12,444 nt of DNA, taken from positions 1-12,444 of the forward strand of contig JAEDNG010000013.1 of the NCBI GenBank assembly GCA_016302625.1, given 5' to 3'. Below the pieces are notes generated by a model, which ran no database searches, was not told the DNA's origin, and saw nothing but the letters and a program-made list of their open reading frames with translations. The stretch is from Clostridiaceae bacterium. Its GTDB lineage: Bacteria > Bacillota > Clostridia > Oscillospirales > Acutalibacteraceae. A program made the translations under genes and the position numbers. This document shows, piece by piece, positions 6,631-12,444 of the stretch; the first letter of the stretch is position 1; each line of letters begins with the position of its first letter.

Positions 6631-7661
6631 TATATGAAAAAGTAATTTGTATCCCATGCGGGAACGCAGGGGAAATGGCGGATATAAAGTCTGTAATCCT
6701 TTCTGATGCCGCATATTGCGTGGGGTATAGCGATTAAGTCCTCCGTTTTGTGGTAACAGGCAAGCTGCATTTTCGGTCTGTGTTTTAAAATAGTGTTTTC
6801 GGCGCCTTTGATTGCCTTTATTTCTTCTCCCTCGACGTCGGCTTTTATAAAGGAAACGCCGTCCTTTGCGATTTCATCGACTGTTACGGCGGGTATCTGT
6901 TCGCCGTCGCCGACACTTGAATTTCTCCCTCCGCGCATGGCGAACTCGGACATTCCGATGTAATCCGAAACGCAGGCGTTAACAGCCTTAAAGCTGTTTA
7001 ATTCTGCGGTGTTTGAGAGTAGCTTTTTAAAGCTTTTTTTATCCGGTTCTACGGCGGTAATGCTTTTATAAGTCTTTACACGACGGACAAAATCCGCAAC
7101 TGTGTCGCCGGTATAGGCGCCGAGGTCAAGGTAGCTTTCGTTATCGCTGAGCTTTAAAAAAGAACCGTACGGCTCGTCCTCGCGTATCTCGCACTCATAA
7201 AGGGAATCGAGCTTTCCGCTTAATTTATAGCGTATTATATTTTCAAAGGTTTCTTTTGATTTGTCGTCGTAAAGTCGGTTATAAACATTTGAGAGTGCCT
7301 CTTTGTTCGCATTCGCGTATTCTGATGTAAAAAGTGTGCCGCCGTATACAGGAACGTCCGGAGCGTAAAGCTCCTGTTCAGCGGAAATACGACGGATATT
7401 GCTTAAAACCTCTTCTCTTCCGCTCCCAAAGGATAAAAGCACCGTCATTTCACCGAATTTTTCTTTAAGCTCGGAATAAGACGACAGCTTAAAGCCGTGA
7501 AAGTATTTATCCCTTACAAAGCCGTCGGTTGCGAAAACACCCGAAATTTCAATTCCGAAGTCTTTAAGTACCTTTATTATTTTATCCGCGCCGTTGCCCA
7601 TGCCGTAAAGCACAATAGGCTTGCGGACGGTTTTTAAATACCGCCATAAATCCTGTTCCAT
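6630..7661 (-). CDS. FkbM-family SAM-dependent methyltransferase with N-terminal Rossmann-like domain
   Basis: Predicted soluble S-adenosylmethionine-dependent methyltransferase of 343 residues. The C-terminal half carries the SAM-binding motif YLDLGAYTGDT (177-187), an acidic strand end at AVEPDKKS (203-210), the FkbM hallmark FIKADVEGEE (271-280) with IKAIKGAE, and the closing LACYHKTEDLIAIP segment (300-313). FkbM enzymes methylate hydroxyl groups on sugars, polyketides or other small molecules; the substrate here cannot be read from the sequence. Residues about 14-115 form a separate alpha/beta domain starting with PIVLYGMGNGADKI, a glycine-rich turn like that of nucleotide-sugar or acyltransferase-associated Rossmann domains. 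The GGAAAA upstream of the ATG is a fair Shine-Dalgarno. It is a single-gene unit with no glycosyltransferase neighbours, which would otherwise hint at a polysaccharide substrate. Confidence 0.85.
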   Translation of the reverse strand: MEQDLWRYLKTVRKPIVLYGMGNGADKIIKVLKDFGIEISGVFATDGFVRDKYFHGFKLSSYSELKEKFGEMTVLLSFGSGREEVLSNIRRISAEQELYAPDVPVYGGTLFTSEYANANKEALSNVYNRLYDDKSKETFENIIRYKLSGKLDSLYECEIREDEPYGSFLKLSDNESYLDLGAYTGDTVADFVRRVKTYKSITAVEPDKKSFKKLLSNTAELNSFKAVNACVSDYIGMSEFAMRGGRNSSVGDGEQIPAVTVDEIAKDGVSFIKADVEGEEIKAIKGAENTILKHRPKMQLACYHKTEDLIAIPHAICGIRKDYRLYIRHFPCVPAWDTNYFFI

Positions 7662-7682
7662 ATAATTTTCCTTTTTTATTTT

Positions 7683-7711
7683 ATTATATAAGTTTTAATT
7701 GGATTTTACAA
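7683..7711 (-). promoter_or_regulatory. Putative promoter of the FkbM methyltransferase gene
   Basis: On the reverse strand TTGTAA (7706-7711) and a perfect TATAAT (7683-7688) are separated by exactly 17 bases and end about 20 bases before the ATG. The region is AT-rich, which raises the chance of accidental matches. Confidence 0.5.
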
Positions 7712-7722
7712 TATAATTTAAG

Positions 7723-7735
7723 ACATAATTTATGT
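7723..7735. repeat. 13-nt palindrome in the divergent promoter region
   Basis: ACATAATTTATGT has two perfect 6-base arms around a single T. It lies 11 bases upstream of the leftward -35 box and 35 bases upstream of the rightward -10 box, where a regulator could act on both. It may equally be chance in AT-rich DNA. Confidence 0.35.
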
Positions 7736-7767
7736 TAATAAAAGATATAGATTTTTGTAAAGCAATT

Positions 7768-7776
7768 TGTTATAAT
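7768..7776 (+). promoter_or_regulatory. Putative extended -10 promoter of rhaB
   Basis: TGTTATAAT is a perfect extended -10 element, about 30 bases before the start codon of rhaB. No good -35 hexamer stands at 16-18 bases upstream, which fits an extended -10 or activator-dependent promoter. Confidence 0.5.
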
Positions 7777-7805
7777 AACAGTATTATAAAAACGGAGGAA
7801 AGCTT

Positions 7806-9272
7806 ATGAAAAGGGTTTTATCTTTTGATTTCGGCGCGTCCAGCGGAAGAGCGATGTTGGCTGAGCTTAAAGACGGAAAAATAGAAATGCGGGAAATTCA
7901 CCGCTTCAGCAACGATACCGTTATTGTCGGCGGCACAATGTACTGGGATATTTTAAGACTGTTTTTTGAAATTAAAACCGGTATAACAAAGGCGGTAAAC
8001 GAGGGCGGCTTTGACGCTATCGGAATTGACACATGGGGCGTTGATTTCGGGCTTATTGATAAGCGCGGCAAGCTTATAAGCAATCCCGTGCATTACCGCG
8101 ACACCAGAACCGAAGGAATAGCCGAGGAAATCGCGGATATTATCTCAACAGAGGAGCTTTATGGGCGCACAGGCACACAGTACATGCGTTTTAACACGCT
8201 GTATCAGCTTATATATCTTAAAAACCATGAGCCGGAACAGCTTGAAAACGCCGAAAAGATGCTGCTTATACCCGATTTGTTCGCATATATGCTGACAGGC
8301 GAGGTTAAGGCAGAGGCGAGCATTGCATCTACTACCAACCTCTTTGACCCGTATAAAAAGGACTGGGATTTTGAGCTCATTAAAAAACTCGGACTTCCCG
8401 AAAGCATTTTCCCATCTGTTGTCAAGGCGGGGGAGACTTACGGTATGCTGTCCGACGAAATCTGTGAGGAATTGGGCTGCAAAAAGGTTCCGGTTATCGC
8501 GGTCAACGAGCACGACACCGCGTCGGCGGTTGTCGCAACGCCGAGCCTTACAGACGATTTTGTATACATAAGCTGCGGCACCTGGAGCCTTTTCGGAATA
8601 GAGTCCAAAACCCCGATTTTAACTAATCAGGCGGCCGAGCTCAACTTCTCCAATGAGGGCGGATATAAGGACACAATTCGTTTCCTTAAAAATATAATGG
8701 GTCTTTGGCTTATTCAGGAATCCCGCCGTCAGTGGAAGCGCGAGGGCGACGATGTCGGCTTTGATGTGCTTGAAAAGGAGGCGCTTTCAGCAGAACCCTT
8801 CAAGTGCTTTATAGATGTTGACAATCCTGCCTTTGAAACCGCGGGTAATTTGCCTCGGCGCGTTGTGGAATACTGCGAGAGAACCGGTCAGTATGTTCCG
8901 AAAAACCGTTCCGAAATAATGCGCTGTATTTATCAGAGCCTTGCCATGAAATATAAATACACCTTTAACATGCTCGGCAAAATAAGTGATAGGGAATACC
9001 GCCGTATAAATGTTTTGGGCGGCGGAATAAAGGATAAGCTGCTGTGTCAGATGGCGTCGGACGCCTGCAACGTGGAGGTTCTTGCCGGACCGTCGGAGGC
9101 AACGGTTATGGGAAATATCGCGGTTTGCTACGAGGCACTCGGTGAAATTAAGGATTTTTCCGGCATAAGGCAGACCGTGTCAGACTCGACCGAGCTTAAG
9201 AGATACACTCCGCAGAACAACGAAGAATGGGAAAAGGCGTATGAAGACTACCTTAAAATCCTCGGAAAATAA
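7806..9272 (+). CDS. rhaB: Rhamnulokinase (FGGY carbohydrate kinase)
   Basis: Predicted to phosphorylate L-rhamnulose to L-rhamnulose 1-phosphate with ATP, the second step of L-rhamnose breakdown. The 488 residues match RhaB length. The first phosphate-binding motif is FDFGASSGRAML (7-18), where ASSGR is typical of rhamnulokinases; IDTWGVDFGLID (74-85) and PVHYRDTRT (94-102) follow, and these are characteristic of RhaB. NEHDTASAV (234-242) carries the catalytic Asp D237, SCGTWSLFG (256-264) is the second phosphate loop, and LGGGIKDKLLCQM (404-416) is the adenosine site. An ideal GGAGG (7794-7798) sits 7 bases before the ATG. The isomerase and aldolase genes of the pathway are absent from the window, so it must work with enzymes encoded elsewhere or on a related ketose. 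Its last 32 bases overlap the next gene. Confidence 0.93.
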   Translation: MKRVLSFDFGASSGRAMLAELKDGKIEMREIHRFSNDTVIVGGTMYWDILRLFFEIKTGITKAVNEGGFDAIGIDTWGVDFGLIDKRGKLISNPVHYRDTRTEGIAEEIADIISTEELYGRTGTQYMRFNTLYQLIYLKNHEPEQLENAEKMLLIPDLFAYMLTGEVKAEASIASTTNLFDPYKKDWDFELIKKLGLPESIFPSVVKAGETYGMLSDEICEELGCKKVPVIAVNEHDTASAVVATPSLTDDFVYISCGTWSLFGIESKTPILTNQAAELNFSNEGGYKDTIRFLKNIMGLWLIQESRRQWKREGDDVGFDVLEKEALSAEPFKCFIDVDNPAFETAGNLPRRVVEYCERTGQYVPKNRSEIMRCIYQSLAMKYKYTFNMLGKISDREYRRINVLGGGIKDKLLCQMASDACNVEVLAGPSEATVMGNIAVCYEALGEIKDFSGIRQTVSDSTELKRYTPQNNEEWEKAYEDYLKILGK

Positions 9273-10461
9273 CCTGTTTATGCCGGCGGATATACTTCTG
9301 CCCAAAACCGAACCGGAAAAATGGGCGGTTATAGCCTGCGACCAGTATACTTCAGAGCCTCGATACTGGGAAAAAGCGCGGGAATATGTCGGAAATTCTC
9401 CGTCGGCGCTTAATATCGTCTTTCCGGAGGCGTATCTGTCCGATGACAACAGCGAAAGAATTGCCGAGATAAATGCGAATATGAAGCGCTATCTTGAAAG
9501 CGGAGTGTTCAAAGAGTATAAAAACACCTTAGTTTACACCGAACGCACGGTGACGGGCGGAAAGGTGCGCAGAGGGATAGTCGGGCTTATTGACCTTAAA
9601 AATTACAGCTATGAAAAGCAGAGCGATACCCTTATAAGAGCGACCGAGGAAACGGTTGCCGCGCGAATACCCGTTCGCGTTGAAATAAGGAAGGACGCGC
9701 TTTTGGAAGCACCGCACGTCATGCTTTTAACCGACGACCCCGAAAAAACGGTTATCGAGCCGTTAGCCGCAAAGACGGATAGATTTTCTTTGCTTTACGA
9801 TTTTGATTTAATGTTAAACGGCGGTCATATCCGAGGTATGGCGCTTGACGGCGAAACCGCCGCCGAGGTACAGAAAAATCTTTATAAGCTTATTGAAAAG
9901 AGCGACGATAAGCTGCTTTTCGCTGTGGGAGACGGCAATCATTCTCTGGCGGCGGCAAAGGAATGTTACAGGCTTAATAAAACCGAAGGCTCGCGTTACG
10001 CGCTTGTGGAAATTGTAAATATTCACGACGAGTCGCTCGAATTTGAGCCTATATACCGCGTACTTTTCGGGGTTGAGCCCAAAAAGGTTATAGACGGTTT
10101 TGTTTCTGCTTTGGGCGGAGAATACTTTGGAGAAGACGCGCAGAAATTCACCTGCGTTTTCGGCGAAAGTGAGCGTGAAATTTCGGTAAAACCCACAGCA
10201 AAGCTCGCGGTCGGAACACTCCAAAATTATCTTGATAAGTACTTAAAGGAAAACCCAAAAGTTAAAATCGATTACATTCACGGCATTAATGCGGTAAGGA
10301 CGCTGGCAAGGGTTCACAACACTCTTGGCTTTATATTCGACGGAATGAAAAAGTCCGAGCTGTTCGACGCGGTAAGGCAGGACGGCTCACTTCCGCGCAA
10401 AACCTTTTCAATGGGTCACTCGGACGACAAACGCTTTTATCTTGAATGCAGGAAGCTTTAA
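9241..10461 (+). CDS. DUF1015 family protein
   Basis: Uncharacterised conserved protein of 406 residues. The family N terminus is clear: LFMPADILLPKTEPEKWAV, then IACDQYTSEPRYW (31-43) and FPEAYL (61-66). The central VGDGNHSLAAAKE (229-241) corresponds to the GDGxH block of DUF1015, and DYIHGINAV (344-352) and the FSMGHSDDKRFYLE end (389-402) complete it. Some have suggested a phosphate- or serine-metabolism link for the family, but no reaction is established that I know of. The start at 9241 lies inside rhaB, giving a 32-base overlap, with only a weak AAAAGG nearby. An in-frame ATG at 9280, just after the rhaB stop, would still leave the conserved core intact. Either start points to co-transcription with rhaB. 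The gene ends 4 bases before a perfect terminator hairpin. Confidence 0.88.
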   Translation: MKTTLKSSENNLFMPADILLPKTEPEKWAVIACDQYTSEPRYWEKAREYVGNSPSALNIVFPEAYLSDDNSERIAEINANMKRYLESGVFKEYKNTLVYTERTVTGGKVRRGIVGLIDLKNYSYEKQSDTLIRATEETVAARIPVRVEIRKDALLEAPHVMLLTDDPEKTVIEPLAAKTDRFSLLYDFDLMLNGGHIRGMALDGETAAEVQKNLYKLIEKSDDKLLFAVGDGNHSLAAAKECYRLNKTEGSRYALVEIVNIHDESLEFEPIYRVLFGVEPKKVIDGFVSALGGEYFGEDAQKFTCVFGESEREISVKPTAKLAVGTLQNYLDKYLKENPKVKIDYIHGINAVRTLARVHNTLGFIFDGMKKSELFDAVRQDGSLPRKTFSMGHSDDKRFYLECRKL

Positions 10462-10465
10462 AACT

Positions 10466-10500
10466 AACAGCGCCAAAGCTCAGGCTTTGGCGCTGTTGTT
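10466..10500. terminator. Bidirectional terminator between DUF1015 and the membrane protein gene
   Basis: A perfect 14-bp stem (AACAGCGCCAAAGC, 10466-10479, with its complement at 10484-10497) closes a four-base TCAG loop. The rightward side is followed by GTTTACTT, the leftward side by TAGTTTTAAAG, so both T runs are modest but the stem is very stable. It lies in the 38-base gap between two convergent genes. Confidence 0.85.
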
Positions 10501-12155
10501 TACTTGAATGAGATTTTTGTAACCGAAATCTTATCCTCGGCAGCGTTTACCGTCATCTCCACACTGTCGCCCGATTTTGCAAAGGGCAACCTGTCGGACA
10601 GAGTAATCGGAACGGTATAAATCTTATCATTGTCTTGAAGCTTTATATAATAATTTGTGTTCCCCGATACTACCGCGGACGCTACGCTTTCGATAACTCC
10701 CGAAACGGTCGAAGAAGCCGCATCCTCGATTTCGAGATTTTCGTTTTTAAGCTTGTTTATATAATCGGTTCTTGCTTCTTCGACCGTATTGCCGGTGCCT
10801 ACAATCTGATACTGGCTTACGTCGACAAAAGCGTACATCTTGACAAGCCCCGCACCGTCTTTGAGCGACATAAAGTAGGTTGGTCTGTCGGAAATATTGA
10901 GAAGCAGAGGGAAGGTCGCTGAATATTTCAAGTGCTGAACCTGACCCTGGGCGGAATCCATTGCCGAATATTCCTCCGCGCCCGGAATTGCGTAATATTT
11001 CGTTTCCTTAGTTCTGAGATTAGTAAGCACAAAACCGACGTTTGACTCGTCGCTTGTCACCGAGGTTATTCCGGTATAAAGATAAACGTCGTCGTTTATC
11101 GCAAGATAATTATAACCGTCGGTCGGCTGCAAAACGCCCTTTTGACCGAATATGGAATTAAAAAAGCCCGAACGGTACTTGCCGTTATAAATAAGCTGTT
11201 CCATAATCATATCGGCACTGTAAACCTGGTCAACCCATGAAGGTATTTCTTCAAGGTCATAGTATTTGCTATCCCCTGTCACCGCGTTTAAGAGCACCGC
11301 GCCGCCGATATCGCGACCGCTCCATATTCCTATTCTGAATTTTACGCAGGAGGCAACCCAATAGGGTGTGCCGTCCTCGTTGATTTCAAAGGAAATGTTA
11401 TCAAAAATCTTTGTCGGATATTTAAATCTCAGATAGCGGTAAAGATTGCGCATAAAGTACTCACTCTGAGAATATTTAATACCCTTATCAAGCCGCACAA
11501 GCGAGGTTTCCTGTGTTGTCATATCCACCGTGATATATGCGGGAATACCCTCGCTGTTATTGTTGAACCACTTTATAATATCTCCGTATGCAAGCGGGGT
11601 CACCCGCACCGGCTTGCCCTTGTAATTTATCTGAGTATAATCCTCCTCAATTACGAACTGGGAAACAAGGTCGGAGATTTCACCGAGCTTTCTTTGCCCC
11701 AGCCGTGAAGCGGTATCGCGGTCGACCACAGGAATCTGTGTGCGGTTTATTTCCGCAACATCAGCGGTAAAATCGCCGTCCTCCGGCGTGATAAGTTTAA
11801 CATAGCGCGAGGCGTTGAAAAATTCAGCGCCGATAACGCTTGCGATAATGCTGAAAGCCGCCATGCAGATTACCGCGCCGATGGCGAATTTAAAAGGCTT
11901 TCCGGTTTTTCTGAGCGCTTCACGGCGTTCCTCGGGAAATCTTATTCTTTTGATACCCGAGTTATAATCTTTAAAAAGTCCCGCTATTTGAGAAAAGGCG
12001 TTTATCACAACGCAGAAAACGATACAGAAGATTAAAAAACCCCACATCTCGCTGCTTCGTATATTCAACGCCGGCAAAGCAAACCAGTACGCGATAAAAA
12101 TCACGACGGCGCATATTACGAATTTTAAAAATCCTCTTAAAAAATTGTTTTTCAT
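10500..12155 (-). CDS. Membrane protein with large extracytoplasmic domain, function unknown
   Basis: I do not recognise a characterised family. The 551 residues begin with three predicted membrane helices (about 7-27, 37-58 and 88-110) separated by a basic cytoplasmic-looking loop at 61-88 (KRIRFPEERREALRK). The remaining 440 residues form a mostly beta-rich soluble region that should lie outside the cell by the positive-inside rule. Landmarks are IPVVDRDTASRLGQRKLGE (141-159), ITVDMTTQETSLVRL (208-222), YWVASCVKFRIGIWSGRDIGG (265-285), a GDSKYYDLEEIPSWVDQVY stretch (295-312), and LQPTDGYNYLAINDDVYLYTG (342-362). The last about 60 residues, from SGVIESV on, alternate strands in the manner of an OB-like beta barrel (inference). 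A GGAGG (12162-12166) sits 6 bases before the ATG. The upstream gene on the same strand is a cell-wall carboxypeptidase, but a promoter between them suggests separate transcription. Confidence 0.75.
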   Translation of the reverse strand: MKNNFLRGFLKFVICAVVIFIAYWFALPALNIRSSEMWGFLIFCIVFCVVINAFSQIAGLFKDYNSGIKRIRFPEERREALRKTGKPFKFAIGAVICMAAFSIIASVIGAEFFNASRYVKLITPEDGDFTADVAEINRTQIPVVDRDTASRLGQRKLGEISDLVSQFVIEEDYTQINYKGKPVRVTPLAYGDIIKWFNNNSEGIPAYITVDMTTQETSLVRLDKGIKYSQSEYFMRNLYRYLRFKYPTKIFDNISFEINEDGTPYWVASCVKFRIGIWSGRDIGGAVLLNAVTGDSKYYDLEEIPSWVDQVYSADMIMEQLIYNGKYRSGFFNSIFGQKGVLQPTDGYNYLAINDDVYLYTGITSVTSDESNVGFVLTNLRTKETKYYAIPGAEEYSAMDSAQGQVQHLKYSATFPLLLNISDRPTYFMSLKDGAGLVKMYAFVDVSQYQIVGTGNTVEEARTDYINKLKNENLEIEDAASSTVSGVIESVASAVVSGNTNYYIKLQDNDKIYTVPITLSDRLPFAKSGDSVEMTVNAAEDKISVTKISFK

Positions 12156-12183
12156 AAGCTGCCTCCAATATTATAATGCCTAA

Positions 12184-12212
12184 ATCTTATTATACTGTAA
12201 TTATTCTGTCAA
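12184..12212 (-). promoter_or_regulatory. Putative promoter of the 551-residue membrane protein gene
   Basis: On the reverse strand a perfect TTGACA (12207-12212), a 17-base spacer and TAAGAT (12184-12189) precede the gene by about 28 bases. No terminator hairpin is evident after the upstream carboxypeptidase gene, so read-through is also possible. Confidence 0.6.
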
Positions 12213-12256
12213 ATGTATATGAAGTCATTCAAAGAGGGAAGAGCGGTTTTTGTAAA

Positions 12257-12444
12257 TTATTCGGCGAATTGCTTGTATAAATCAATCTGACCGTGAATTG
12301 CCGGCCAGCGTGAGGAGTTTTTTAAGGTAACGACAATATACTCGTTTCCGGTTGTATTATTGCTGCCGTAGGTTGCTATGCAATAACCCGATTCGTTTAC
12401 AAAGCCGGTTTTTCCGCCTAAAATCGTGGCGGTTTCAGGCTCCG
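12257..12444 (-). CDS. D-alanyl-D-alanine carboxypeptidase (peptidase S11, PBP), C-terminal fragment cut by window edge
   Basis: Reverse-strand translation from the right edge gives 61 complete residues before a TAA at 12257-12259, starting EPETATILGGKTGFVNESG and ending IDLYKQFAE. The KTG triad box in LGGKTGF and the following ESGYCIATYG are typical of low-molecular-weight penicillin-binding proteins of family S11, which trim the terminal D-Ala from peptidoglycan stem peptides outside the membrane. Only 48 residues follow KTG, so the protein ends with the catalytic domain and lacks the PBP5-type C-terminal domain and amphipathic membrane anchor. The serine box (SxxK), the SxN motif and the start lie outside the window. 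Confidence 0.82.
   Translation of the reverse strand, partial: EPETATILGGKTGFVNESGYCIATYGSNNTTGNEYIVVTLKNSSRWPAIHGQIDLYKQFAE

Noticed and set aside
8145..8513. Reverse-strand open frame of 122 codons inside rhaB
   Set aside because: Shadow of a well-supported gene; no Shine-Dalgarno and no recognisable protein motif.
1..12444. Mobile elements, CRISPR arrays, tRNA genes or defence systems
   Set aside because: I saw no transposase or integrase motifs, no regularly spaced repeats, no cloverleaf-like sequence and no recognisable defence genes.

Overview
The window looks like chromosomal core sequence from a Gram-positive anaerobe of the class Clostridia, probably an Oscillospirales/Ruminococcaceae-type gut lineage. 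This is an inference. It rests on the class A (not Bacillus-type class B) RNase P RNA, a ThiI without a rhodanese domain, a class B sortase, strong GGAGG ribosome binding sites, TTGACA/TATAAT promoters and the two-domain 'MDGTAPH' ATPase family. I see no insertion sequence, prophage, tRNA gene or CRISPR array.

Bases 1-5040 hold one rightward operon of five tightly packed genes. They encode a NifS/IscS-type cysteine desulfurase, the tRNA 4-thiouridine synthetase ThiI, a stand-alone CinA C-terminal domain (PncC, NMN deamidase), a class B sortase, and an acidic single-pass membrane protein. The N-terminal domain of the last protein resembles a degenerate CinA/MoaB-type molybdopterin-binding fold. 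The first two genes form a sulfur-relay pair for s4U in tRNA. The operon ends at a hairpin shared with a convergent leftward gene for a P-loop ATPase of unknown role (5045-6124).

Bases 6125-6628 hold a near-consensus promoter, the complete RNase P RNA gene (rnpB) and a terminator hairpin shared with a convergent FkbM-family methyltransferase gene (6630-7661). The RNase P RNA keeps its core but appears to lack the GGU that usually pairs with the tRNA CCA end.

Bases 7662-7805 are an AT-rich divergent promoter region with a 13-nt palindrome. It drives the methyltransferase leftward and, rightward, a rhamnulokinase gene (rhaB) overlapped by a DUF1015 gene. That pair ends at a perfect 14-bp hairpin shared with a convergent leftward gene for a 551-residue membrane protein of unknown function (10500-12155). 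The right edge cuts a leftward D-alanyl-D-alanine carboxypeptidase gene; its KTG box is visible.

Most of the window is housekeeping. I did not find a clear new defence or mobile system. The best leads are the split, degenerate CinA-like arrangement in the sortase operon, the unusual RNase P substrate-binding loop, and the ATPase whose second nucleotide site looks dead.
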